Positions 23,255-34,389 of a stretch of 64,000 nt of DNA are shown here, in pieces (position 1 is the first letter of the stretch; every line of letters starts with the position of its first letter). The translations under genes and the position numbers were made by a program. The notes beneath the pieces were generated by a model. That model had not been told where the DNA came from, searched no databases, and saw nothing but the letters and a program-made list of their open reading frames with translations. The stretch is from Pinus tabuliformis (taxonomy: Eukaryota; Streptophyta; Pinopsida; Pinales; Pinaceae), in assembly GCA_031772625.1 (NCBI GenBank), contig CM062813.1:764460720-764524719 (forward strand), given 5' to 3'.

Positions 23255-24490
23255 ATGATGTGCAGGGAGCACACCATGCTTGATTGGCATGAAAGAGAGC
23301 ATGAGGATGTTGATTTGGCCGCGATAGGTCATCAACCTTCCATTGATGCATTAAAAGCATGCGGATTGTACAAATACTGGGCCATACCTGGCATGAGGGG
23401 CCAAGTGCCTTTTCTTGAGTGGCTGGTTGAAAGGTGGAACATTCAGGAGCAATGTTTCTACATCGGAGAGCACCAGCTCGAGATAGAGCCCTTCGACATA
23501 TATTTTCTCACTGGCTTGCCTAACAGGGGCGAGCAACTTTCTCTATTCGGGACTAGGCCGGGTGGCCAATCCCTTGCTAGTCTCCGACTAGAGTGGTGCA
23601 ATAACCAAAACCATGAGAAGGGAATAGAAATCAAGTACATATCCCGACCTGAACTTATGGTGATAGCCTTTACTGTTACCAGACTTTGCGGCGCGGCGGC
23701 TTTGCACCAAGCCACCGGGTCCCAAATGCGGATGGCTATAGACTGTTTCCATGGCACCATTTTCAACTGGTGTGATGCTGTGTTGGCTAATTTGAAGGGC
23801 CAACTAACCAGGGCAAAGAGAGGACAACTGAAGACCTTTGGATATGGGCCTATAGTTGTAAGCTTTGCCCTAGAGAGAGTTCCAATGCTGGTCCCCCAGC
23901 ATCTTACAGTTCCAGTTGGGGCGCCTCGGGAGCCTAAGTTGACGAGATGGGTTGCGGTAATGGCCCGGCATCCTGATGAGGGCGCAGCAGTTGTTCGATT
24001 TCCTGATGGTTACTTTCACTGGCTAGAGAGCCAGGTCTTTGCTATTCAGGACTTTCCTTATGCCGGAATGGATTTTCGGAATGATCCGGACATGGTTCTT
24101 CCACAGGGAGAACAGTGGGACGACAGAGGTATTTCATTTTCCACGAGTTTTCAAATTATGTATTTTTTTTTTGTTTTTATATATCGCCTCAAAACTGACA
24201 GCACAAATTTTCAAAATGCAGATGTAGGTCCACGACGTCCAGCCAACCTCCGGGCTTTTGAGAGGAGAGTACCAGCTGCACCAGCACCAGCGCCACATGA
24301 TGCGGCCGCAGAGACCTTAGCCGAGCTGGAACAGGATCTAGAGCGTCTGACGACGGATATACCAGAGACCACCATAGATGATATTCCTATTCGACTTCAG
24401 CGCTATGTGGTTGCAGTCCCAGGACCTTTTAGGAGGTTCTTGTGTAGGGTAGCGCGGGCAGTGGTCTCGTATAGAGAGCACCACCAGTGA
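23255..24490 (+). CDS. PMD-like (plant mobile domain) protein, antisense within the Tat element
   Basis: A 411-codon open frame opposite to gag-pol. Residues about 37-95 follow the plant mobile domain pattern: GLYKYW, then FLEWLVERWNIQ, a CFYIGEHQLE strand and FDIYFLTGLPNRG. In this family that stretch reads L..LVERW...E.HTFHLP.GE...T..D...L.GLP..G. PMD proteins (MAIN, MAIL1 and transposon-borne relatives) act in nuclear silencing, but the role of transposon copies is unknown. A probable 93-bp phase-1 intron at 24129-24221 would be removed without breaking the frame. A TGCAG at 23261-23265 suggests a leader intron; then ATG 23276 would be the start. The C-terminal part is Ala/Pro-rich, then acidic and basic. 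No stop interrupts it. Confidence 0.7.
   Translation: MMCREHTMLDWHEREHEDVDLAAIGHQPSIDALKACGLYKYWAIPGMRGQVPFLEWLVERWNIQEQCFYIGEHQLEIEPFDIYFLTGLPNRGEQLSLFGTRPGGQSLASLRLEWCNNQNHEKGIEIKYISRPELMVIAFTVTRLCGAAALHQATGSQMRMAIDCFHGTIFNWCDAVLANLKGQLTRAKRGQLKTFGYGPIVVSFALERVPMLVPQHLTVPVGAPREPKLTRWVAVMARHPDEGAAVVRFPDGYFHWLESQVFAIQDFPYAGMDFRNDPDMVLPQGEQWDDRGISFSTSFQIMYFFFVFIYRLKTDSTNFQNADVGPRRPANLRAFERRVPAAPAPAPHDAAAETLAELEQDLERLTTDIPETTIDDIPIRLQRYVVAVPGPFRRFLCRVARAVVSYREHHQ
24129..24221 (+). other. Probable intron in the PMD-like gene
   Basis: GTATTTCATT donor and a T-rich tract leading to TTCAAAATGCAG; 93 bp, AT-rich. The unspliced translation here (FSTSFQIMYFFFVFIYRLK) is hydrophobic and unlike the flanks, and removal keeps Arg-Asp-Val in frame. 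Confidence 0.7.
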
Positions 24491-24686
24491 TTGACTAGTC
24501 ACTTTTGTAGACACATGACATTTTGGCTTTTTGTACTTATCATTTTTGCCGATCATAAGGTGTTTTTCAACCTATGATCGAAGACGATGTATATTTTTGA
24601 CACACTCCTATCTATATATATATCATTATTACCGGCTTATCTTGTTTAACATATGTGATGAAATGTTTTTAAATTTACTTGCATGA
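24491..24686. other. Gap between two convergent genes
   Basis: About 200 bp of AT-rich sequence between the stop of the PMD-like gene and the stop of the minus-strand RNase H. Both transcripts must end here or overlap. Confidence 0.5.
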
Positions 24687-25106
24687 TTATCGCAAATGTC
24701 TGTCCAACATTCGAGAAGCAATTGCATCTGCTAATGTATTTAAAGACCTTGGAATATGCTGATATTCAATGTAATCAAATTCACGTTCCAAGAGACGCAC
24801 TCTCAAAAACAACCTTAATAACACAGGATTTCTAATGGCATATACTCTATTAAGCTGTAATACAATGAGTTCAGAATCTAACCTCACTATCAAACGTCGA
24901 ATTCCAAATGAAATAGATTCAGACAATAATTCAACCACTGCACTGTATTCTGCAATGTTGTTCGTCGTTTGACCGAGGCTCACCCCATGCATAGAAACTA
25001 ACTCGTCAGAGGGCGAATAGATAACCCAAGCTGCGGAAGAGATATTCCGTGTACTACGACAAGCACCATCCGCAAATCCAATGTATGTTTGGAGAGGCGT
25101 CGACAT
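24687..25106 (-). CDS. Additional RNase H (aRNH) of the Tat element
   Basis: Start at ATG 25106 (MSTPLQTYIGFADGACRSTR); the open frame extends further up to 25160. About 140 residues with the RNase H1 fold signature: D in GFADGACR, E in NNIAEYSAV, D in VRLDSELI and D in LADAIASRML, so all four catalytic acids are present. It would cleave RNA in RNA-DNA hybrids during reverse transcription. It follows the integrase by about 90 bp as a separate frame and is additional to the RNase H inside pol. The intact catalytic residues suggest recent activity. Confidence 0.85.
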   Translation of the reverse strand: MSTPLQTYIGFADGACRSTRNISSAAWVIYSPSDELVSMHGVSLGQTTNNIAEYSAVVELLSESISFGIRRLIVRLDSELIVLQLNRVYAIRNPVLLRLFLRVRLLEREFDYIEYQHIPRSLNTLADAIASRMLDRHLR

Positions 25107-25247
25107 CTGCAATATCAAGAGTAAAACCAAGATAAGCCAGAATAACGACGAAAAACACACTTTCTAAGCTAAGCACACTATCTAAACTAACAAACATACT
25201 AGCTAGAAAGAAAACCTAACCTAACTAAAATTCTCCATACCCACCAT

Positions 25248-27157
25248 TTAAGCATAATACCTCTTTAGGTAAAGTCCATTTCTGGGTTTACCCAAAGAGT
25301 CCCCATCAAAATCTACCAGCTCATAGGCCCCTTTTGCTAGCTTTCGCTTTACAATGTAGGGTCCATGCCACATAGGAACGAATTTTCCAGCACCTAGCTT
25401 ATCGTTAGCTTGATCATATAACAGCACTAGGTCTCCCTCCGAAAAACTCCGAGGGGTCACATTTCTATCATACTGAGCTTTCATTCGCTTCGCGTGAGTC
25501 TCGATTGCCAATGCAGCGTCACGTCGAGTCTCATCTAATTGAGCTAAGTATAATAAACGTTTCTCCTCTTCGGAAGTAGCTGGGAGTAATTCGACAGCCA
25601 TTTGAAGTGATGGGATTTCGCATTCAATGGGTAACACAGCTTCCAAGCCATAAACTAGCTGGAAAGGAGTGAACCCTGTTGAAGTTTTCACTGAAGTTCG
25701 GTATGCCCATAGCGCTGAAAATAACATGTTGTGCCAATTCGACCGATGAATACCAATGGTTCGTCGGATCATGATAACCAGAACTTTGTTGATAGACTCA
25801 ACCAAACCGTTGGCTTGCGGATAATAAGGAGTAGAGCTATCGTGGCGCAAACCAAGCTGGCTTGTAAGCTCAGTCATCATGATGTTTCGAAAATGGCTCC
25901 CATGGTCAGTGATGATTGCTTGTGGGACACCAAACCTAGTTATAATGTGATTGAATACGAAAACTGCAGCTGTTTTGCCGCTTGCGTCGAATGTAGGCAT
26001 CGCCTCGGCCCATTTAGTAAAATAATCAACCGCGAGGATGATATACGCATGCCCCCCGGCCGAGTGAGGGTTACAAGTAATAAAATCGATACCCCATTTG
26101 GCGAAAGGACCAACGACAATTATAGGATGGAGAGGAGCAGGTGGTGCGCGCATCTTGCGATCAAACACTTGACAGTTGTGGCATTTTCGGACCGCAATGA
26201 TACAATCTTTAAACATGGACGGCCAGAAATAGCCAGCGCGCAACACCTTCTGAGCTGTGGCATACCCAGACATATGACCGCCACATGCTCCAGAGTGACA
26301 ATCATTCAAAACCCTCTCAGCCTCTTCGTGAGTTAAGCAACGTCGAAAAACTAAGTCTGCCCCCCGGCGATAAAGTGTATCTCCAATAATCTTGTATTGC
26401 TGGGATTGAAACCGAATTTTTCGACGTTCCGCCTTTGAAGCTTCAGGCCGAAAGGTTTGGGTTTGGAGATAGATGATTATATCCCCGTACCACGGATCTA
26501 AAGTACTGATAAGAAACAAAGATTCGTCCGCAATGGACTCCTCTGCCACAGTTTCTGTGTCAGCACGCGGGAAATCACACATCAATTCCGCAAAAACTAA
26601 GGATTTCTTAGACTTGGACTTCTCAAACTCCAAGTCGAACTCTTGCAGGATAACGATCCATTTAGAGTACTTGCCCCCTAGCAGTTGTTTTGTCAAAATA
26701 TAAATCATAGGGTTGCAATCCGAAATGACTGTAGTTTTACGGAGAAGAATGTAGTGACGAAAACGCTGGACAGCTTGAACGGCTGCCAGGGCCAATTTCT
26801 CCACATGCGAATATTTTAGCTCAGTGGGGTTTAATGTCCTACTAAGATAATATATCACATGTTCCGCTCCGAATTCATCTTCTTGAACTAACACCATTCC
26901 AATGGTGGAATGCGAAGCTGCGAGGTATAAGAAGTAGTCCTGGTTGTAGTTGGGAGGATGCAACAACGGTGCATGGGTCAACGCGTGCTTAAGTGCATCA
27001 AAAGATTGTTGGGCAATCTCGTCCCAAAAGAATTGAGCATTCTGTTTCAACAACCGTGTAAAACCTTTAGTGACCTCGGCGTAATTTGGAATGAATCGGC
27101 GTAAAAAGTTCGCTTTCCCTTGCAAACTTTGGAGTTGGCGCAAACTCGAAGGAGGAC
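25248..27157 (-). CDS. Tat pol, second part: RNase H and integrase
   Basis: The frame continues the polyprotein after a frameshift near 27157, starting around PPSSLRQLQSLQGKANFLRR. The RNase H domain reads DYFLYLAASHSTIGMVLV and YSHVEKLALAAV. The integrase has an HHCC zinc part (H and H in CHSGACGGHM, then CHNC), and the core D in KWGIDFI, D in ITDHGSHF and E in NGLVESINK, so the DDE triad is present. The C-terminal part ends in a GPY/F-like MWHGPYIVKRKL segment. It ends at a TAA just above the aRNH. Apart from the one frameshift it is uninterrupted. Confidence 0.9.
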
Positions 27158-30100
27158 AATTTGATGATAGCTTCGACCTTCGAGGGATCGACGCGAATGC
27201 CGGCTTTTGAAACAACAAATCCCAGCAATCGACCCGTCTCTATACAGAACACACACTTGTGGGGATTCAACCGAATTCGATAATGCCGACACCTCATAAA
27301 GATTGCTCGTAAGTGGACAAGGTGATCAGCTCGATGTAAAGAATGAGCAGGCAAATCATCGAGGTACGGTTGCACAATGTGCTTGATGTCATGAAATGCG
27401 TAAGACATCGCCCGTTGAAAAGTGGCCCCGGCATTCTTAAGCCCAAAAGGTAATTTGCAGTAAGCAAATGTCCCCCATGGACAAATGAATGCCGTTTTTG
27501 GTTGGTCGGCAGGTAGAATATTGATTTGATTATAGCCCGAAAAACCATCCATAAAGGAAAACATTTCACTTCCGGCACAATCATCAATAATTTGATCGAT
27601 ATAAGGCGTAGGATAGTTGTCTTTTGGACAAGCTCGATTTATATCCCTATAGTCGATACAGATTCTTATTGTTCCTTGTTTCTTGTTGACCGGAACAATA
27701 TTCGATACCCAATCCGTTAACGGGATTGGATAAATGAAACCTGCTTTCAACAGCTTCTCGACTTCTGCTTTAATCGCAGCTGCTTTCCGAGGGTGAATCT
27801 GACGCAACCGTTGCCGGACGGGTTTAGCGTCCGGGTAGGTCTTTATTTCATGAACAACAATGGCAGGATCGATTCCCGGCATTTCCTCGTAAGACCAGGC
27901 AAACACATCGCGGAATTCTTGGAATAGGGCCTTGTAAGTTTGGATTTCATCTTCTGTACATGAGGCACCTATATGAATGTTTTCCTCAATTCCGGGCTTC
28001 ACTGAAATATCAATGGGAATAGTGCGAGAAATATTCCCTAAATTCAGCTCTGAATCAGAATGTTTCGTTGGATTCTGAGCGTCTTTGACATATTCAGCGG
28101 TAAAGATAGATGAAAAATCATTTTCAAAAGCATCATCCTTAGGTAAAAACGAAGATCTGTGATGGAGATCTTCCCATGGTAGATCGTCTACACTTAGGAT
28201 TTCGCGAAGTTGCTCGTCAGATGACACGACTTCGGGAAACGCTATCCGTTCTAAGGTTGATGTGAAAAGTGATTCTTCACTGACCACATTCATTTGGTCG
28301 ATTTGGGTTGAACGCGAGTCGGTAAAAGACATGACGGCTTCATAAGCAATTTCATATGGACTCAAAGGCATAGCATCACCGAATGAGTCTATCTCAGATT
28401 CAGATGGGACAATCCAAGGATCATCATAAATAATGTTGTCTGATGTAATCATATGAATTGATGCAAATGAAGGGTCTGCGTTGATTGGAGGGAAAGGAAA
28501 AGTTCCCAGTAAACCGAAATCTTTAACTAAACCTACGCCAACGTCCCTATAAGGGATTGTCGTCTTACCGACATGCTGGATACTCTCTGAAGAGGCTGGG
28601 TCGGATGAAAAGTATGTCAGCTGATCAATTGTCACGATCTTACCGTTATGTGGAAATTTTATTACTCTGAAGACCGATGAAACGACCGCTGTCATAGCAT
28701 ATGACCAACTTCGACCCAAAAGAAGGTTGTAGTCTAGAGGGGCATCAACCACTTCCACATCCAGACTAACGGTTTTACCTTCTACCCCTATAGGCAATTC
28801 CTGTAGAATACCAAACGGACGGAACCCACGGCCATCAAAGGCCTTAAGGATGGTCGGGGATTGGTTCAACGAAGGAGAACCAAGCGATCTCCAACATTGA
28901 ATCGACATAATACACGTAGAAGCTCCCTCATCAATCACAGTCCGATGAATAGGCCTGTTTTTGACTATCACTGGAATTTGGAAAGCCATTTGATGGGGTA
29001 GACGCGGTGTACTATTTTCTAGATCGAAGATTATCAGGTTCGGGTCCTGAACATCAACAGCTCCGATAGCCGACAAAAGTAATTTTCGTTGTGCTGGGCA
29101 TGATTGCAGCACTTCTAAAGCCGACATTGCTGAGGGTGAAACAGCTAAGTCCTCAACAATGTTGTAATTCTGGGCTGCTCTCGCATGTGGATTGAAAGCA
29201 GACCTTCGAAGTACACCCTTGGCGGGCGGTTTGATTACTAAGTCCGGGTTAGGTTTTTCGATCTGTAGTGGATCGGAACCAGGAGCTGAGGTTGATGGAT
29301 TAGAATGAGAAGATTCTGCTTCCTTACCATCAACAGGATTCTTACTACCATAATCTTGCGATCGAGTCGCAATCCTCACATGAGACATCATCAAAATGGG
29401 TTCTTCACTGGCAGTCGAGGAAGAACCTATCATCTTACTTTCCTGCTTTGGAAATGGATCTTTTAACACAGCAGGAGTGGGAGAACCTTTGACTATTTTC
29501 ACAACCTCGGCCCGATGAGGGCAATCTCTTGTAAAATGATCCTCTTCACAAATAAGACAAGGATATCGAGGTTTGCGCTTTTCGTCATTGGTTTCCGACT
29601 TTTCCGTTTTCTCCTTCGGAGCCTTGTCTGCTTTAGCCTTCTTCTTTCCTTTCTTCTTTCCACCGTTTTTTGATTTGGCCGTAGATGACTCTAAAGCGTG
29701 AATATCGGCGGAAAGTTCAGGAGAAGACTCTCCTGTCGGGGAATCGGGCAAAGTGATTATAGGAGTAGTTGAAGCCTTGGAAGACTTCTTCTTACTCTTT
29801 GTATTCACGATACCAATCATACCATCAGCGGCATGAGATCCCGAAGGAGCAGCAGCGATTTGATTCGATTTTGGAAGATCTGGAATCTTCTCGTGTAACG
29901 TACCCGACTGAGTATAAACTAAGTCAAGGTACTGTGCCTGAGCAATGACTTGCTCCTCAGTAACTACTCCGGCCTTAGCTACATCTTCAGTAATCTTCGG
30001 TAATAATGATTTAACAAACCATTCAGCTAAGATTTGGTCCGGAATAAAAACTTTCACTAACCTTCTTCGACGTCTCCACTCATGAATGTGATCAGAAATA

Positions 30101-32367
30101 TACGTGGACGTTGATTGTTTTAGTGAAGTTAATAACTCCGTGCCATTATCGTATCTGACCGGCAACTGAAAGTGAGTTAAGAACGAGGTAGCTAACTGGC
30201 TAAAATTGTAAAAAGAGGCCCGTGGTAACTCAATGTACCACTTGGCCGCGAGACCAATGAGTGTACGCTGGAAAAGACGTAAGCGGATCGAATCATCCGA
30301 GATAGAATTTGAAGCACACCAGAGATGGTAAGTCATCACATGATTGGACGGATCCTCTCCAGACTTACCTTCGAACTTGGGTATATCACTGGGCAACTTA
30401 TTTGGCATTGGCGGCCAGAACGGAAGATATTGAATTGGATCGTTCGTTAGGCGCGTCAAGTCTGGTAAATCCAAAGTTGCGATAAATGGTAATTGCCGGT
30501 TAGGATCTCTAAAACTCTGGGTCACAAGACCAGTCCCAGGAGGAGGATATCCAGGATAACTAGGAACAGGAGCCGCATTAGGGATATTATATCCTCCTGG
30601 AAAACCAGGATTAACCGGACCGTACTGGGGTTGTTGAGGTTGTTGATAAGTGTACCCAGGATACGGTTGATACTGGTAAACCGGCTGCTGGACAACTTGC
30701 CCATGTTGGTACTGTCCCTGGTACGGTTGATGAACAAATTGAGGTTGAGTAGTGACAACCGTACTTATACCAGGCTGACCTATAGGCATCTGGACCGTGG
30801 TTTGAATCGTAGATCCAGACAACGGTAAAGATGTCTGAGGAGTGGTTGCAGAGACAGTAGAAACCGGAGCTGTCGATACTCCAGAAGTAAGTGCGGCAGA
30901 TGTAGCGGTAGTTGCAGCAGCCGTTTGAGATGGAGTACTAGGTGCAATTGGCGGCTGAGTAACTACCGAAGTTACAGAAGTTTGAACATTTGACTGGACG
31001 GGTTGCGGTTGCTGGGGTGGACCAGAAACTACGGGTTGTCCAGCTTGAGGTACCAACTGTATACTTGGCTGCAACACCTGTTGACCCTGTGATGGATCCC
31101 ACACTATCATTCCGGGGTATTGACCCGTAACAGGTTGAGGATACTGAGATCCATAACCGGATTGAGGATAGGATTGATAACTGAAAGGTACAGTTCCCAT
31201 ACCTTGAACATATGACTGACCTTGAGGTGGTTGATAACCTTGACTCGAGTATTGACCTTGAGGTTGATAACCTTGAGGTAAATACGGATACTGGGGTTGA
31301 CCTTGACCTTGAGGTTGATACCCTTGGGGTTGATACCCTTGAGGTAAATATTGATACTGAGGTTGACCCTGGGGTACATATTGAGGCTGGGGTTGACCTT
31401 GAGGCATGTATTGCACCATAGGTACATACTGACCTTGAGGTTGCCCCCCAGACACGATTTGTGTACCTTGAGGTTGCCCCCCAGGCGTTAATTGAGGCTG
31501 CCCCCCAGGCGGTAATTGACCACCTTGAGGTTGGGAAACGGGAACTGAACCTGACATCATGTAAATGTCTCCTACACCCAATGGTATATTACCATTGTTT
31601 CCAGCTAATAACCCATGATCAATGGGTTGAGGAGATGCCCCCGCAAAGGTACCAGAAAGTGATTGATACCCGGTGGGAACAGAAGGACCGCCGTGTAAGA
31701 AAGATTCAGGAGTTTGAGTAAACACGGACGATTGACCAGACATATTTACAGGAGTATAAATACCTCCAGGTGGAAAGGGAGTACGAGGTGTAGAAAAACC
31801 TACCCCTGAGTTGTCTAAATAATTGGTTAACGAAAGGTACCAAGTAGTACTTCTAGGAGGACTGTAAAAGATAGATTCACGCTCCCTGAGCTCAATAGTA
31901 AGTTGATCTTCAAGGTTAGAGACGCCTATTTCTTCCTCTGGAGCAAGTTCTTCGATAGCAATCAGACCAGTAGGAAGATTTTCGGTGATAACTTGCTCTA
32001 CTCTTGGTGAATCTGGAACACTAGAAGTTGGAGTAACAGGTTCAGATATTTCAGGTTCTTCGCCTGTATCACTAGTAGACGAAAAACTACCAGCAAGCTC
32101 AGAAACTGTAACAGCTTCGGGATTATAACCTGTCTCTAGACTTTGGTAATCTGGATGGACTACCAAGGAAGATTCTCCTTCTTCAGGTGAACCTACTCTA
32201 CTACCACTAGGAGGAGTTACAAGGACCTTCAAACCTTCTAGATTACTCGGGTCGTCTCGAGGAGGTTCACCCCGAAGTCTACGGGATCTCCTCAACAATT
32301 CGGCCACAGAAACAACTTCAGGAGACTGGCCCCGAAGTCTACGGGACTGTCTCGGTAATTCCGCCAC
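27157..32367 (-). CDS. Tat gag-protease-RT polyprotein, frameshifted at the end
   Basis: From ATG 32367. Residues 1-250 are acidic with a doubled RRSRRLRG motif. About 250-640 is a Pro/Gln/Tyr-rich low-complexity stretch of PQGYQPQGQ-like repeats. About 660-860 is the retrotransposon gag domain (IPKFEGKSGEDPSNHV, AAKWYIELP). A CCHC knuckle with one residue fewer than usual, CLICEEDHFTRDC, is near 939. The protease active site VIDEGASTCIM is near 1142 (DEG, the Tat variant of DSG). The RT runs from about 1510 with MDGFSGYNQI, LPFGLKNAGATFQR and the catalytic YLDD near 1667. A single-base shift near 27157 moves the rest of pol to another frame; I see no programmed slippery site, so it is probably damage. 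Confidence 0.92.
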
Positions 32368-34369
32368 AGCTAAAAACTTTTAACTACTACACACGAAAAC
32401 AAAGTAAAATCTCAAATCAAACCACCTAAAGTCTCTAAAGAACCAAACAAATTTGAATCACACGCCTAAAGAATCTAGGGCGTCAAACCAAGCACAAACA
32501 GTAGCCTTCCAGACCAAAAACGCTAGTTGGAGATGAAACCCAACATCGCCGGATTCAGTACAGAAGTGGCGGGTGGAACAGTTACCCCGACAACCTGCTT
32601 AATGAATAGACCGGCACAAGTTCCTCCACTTTAACCGTCTCGAGTGAAGTGAACCCCCTGGAAAATCCAAGTGAGTCTAGCCAACGTCTGCTCCAGGTAC
32701 AGTGGGATCTTCCCTCCACCGTCACCTCGGTAGAATCCTAAAGATAATGGTCACTAAGGTTACCAACCGCAACAAATGCACCTGGGGGAACAGTCTACAC
32801 TCCGACAGCACGCAAGGGCAGAGTATCAAGCTCAATCCCCTTGCCGGTTCCTTGACAATAATCCAAGGTTTACCGACAAGTGACCCCTGGCTCCTCGACA
32901 ATGGTTAATCCGAGGTTTACCGTTTGTAATACGTGCGTGTCTGGCGTCGTTCCCAACGAGGGAGGATTGATCCCCTCACTGGTTCGGACACGAGCTCGTG
33001 CTTCTCCTTTAAGAGGAGCTTTCCCAGAGTACAAATGAGACAATTGGATTTATTCTATCACAAGATAAGCTACTTGTTTGGTTTTGTTGTCTTGGAGAGT
33101 TAATTACTCTCCTACTCCAAGACACTAGCCTGATCTAAATTGGTGTTTCAGAGCCCTAGTAAATAAAAGTTACTACGTTGATTTTACTTTAAGCGTTAAT
33201 TTTATGGTTTTTCTTAAAGACAAAAGGTAGCGGAAATGAAACCAATGGTGTGTAGACTCGACTCAAACCACTACAAAGATGCACCTAAGATGATTTATGC
33301 TACTTTTCTCTTTCAATGAAACTCATAACTAAGAGAGTTGGAAAATGCAAATTTAATAGAAAACAACTTTCTTAGTAAAGACAATCAAAGAAACAATTCT
33401 CTTTATCTTTTCAAGCATACAAACATGACCACTCCTTACGTGCACGAATAATTCTTTTTCTTTCAAAATGCCTCAAAGCTACTTGAAACAAAACTTTTCA
33501 AAGGAGATGTTTTTGTATTTTCTCTTATTTAATAAAGCATATAAATCTATTTTAACGAAAATCAATCTCAAAAGCTATAAAATCTATGAAAAATTGACTC
33601 ACAAGCAAATCAAAAAGAAATTTACTCTAAGCAAACCTAACGAGGCAAAAGCCTACAAGGATGATTCTAGGTTGTTTTACTTGACCAAAATCAAGCCAAG
33701 GACCAGCTAATGCAGAATCAAAAGACCAGTCAAAACAAAACTCAAATCTTTTTGTTCTTTTTGTAAAATGGAATTCAATACTCAATCAACAAGTACTTCG
33801 AAATTTGCCAAAGAGACAACTCAAAGGTAAGTTGCTCTCACAGGTAGACTTTATGACAGGTCCGACTTCTAAGAAGGCTGACAAAACCAGAGAGATCTAA
33901 GGCTTGACAACTTCTACCGCCAAAGTCACTACAGGACCTACTCAAAAATCAAACCCTAGGGCTTAAACTTCTATGAAATCCACTAAAACACTCAATGCTA
34001 TCGAAACAAGTTCAGGTGAAGATCTTTGACAAGAGGCTAATGGATCTGGGCAGTAAAAACTAAGAAAAAGCAAAATCTAAGAGGAAAAATGCAAAAAATG
34101 GAAATTTCTTAATTTTTAGCAGGGTACGCAGGCAACCTGTTAAGCCAGGTGCGGGCCCGCTCTGTGCACACAGCAACAGTGCGTACAAGTACGCACTGTG
34201 CAATACTCAGAGGGTGCGTACTACTGAAAAAACCAAGAAAAACTAAATTCAATCTAACCCTAAGCTAACCCACCCAAATACAAAGTCACAGAGCCAAAAA
34301 CCAGAAAATAAATGACTTTTCTCAGATCAAAGTTGCATACAAAGGAAAAGACTTTCACATCAATGGATT
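32368..34369 (-). other. Long 5' leader of the Tat element
   Basis: About 2 kb between the primer site and the gag start with only short frames, typical of Tat/Ogre elements. It carries the 11-bp palindrome at 34176-34199 and more GCGTAC/GTACGC words between 34120 and 34215. Confidence 0.7.
34176..34199. repeat. 11-bp palindrome with GCGTACAAGTACGC core
   Basis: Arms ACAGTGCGTAC and GTACGCACTGT with two bases between. The same 14-bp core is in both LTRs (20832-20845 and 35222-35235). Confidence 0.9.
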
Positions 34370-34386
34370 CCCCAGTGGAGTCGCCA
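34370..34386 (-). other. Primer-binding site of the Tat element (tRNA-Arg-like)
   Basis: Minus strand TGGCGACTCCACTGGGG, three bases after the LTR. Sites of this form in Tat/Ogre elements are assigned to tRNA-Arg; the tRNA was not checked. Confidence 0.7.
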
Positions 34387-34389
34387 TTT

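Noticed and set aside
25731-26336. A 201-codon plus-strand frame
   Set aside because: Shadow of the integrase coding region on the minus strand.
27120-27218. Programmed frameshift between two Tat pol frames
   Set aside because: It falls inside the RT-connection region, not at a gag-pol border, and no slippery heptamer with following structure was evident. Treated as damage.
30493-31721. Plus-strand frames rich in Val/Asp/Leu or Arg/Ile
   Set aside because: Reverse reading of the Pro/Gln repeat region of the Tat gag.
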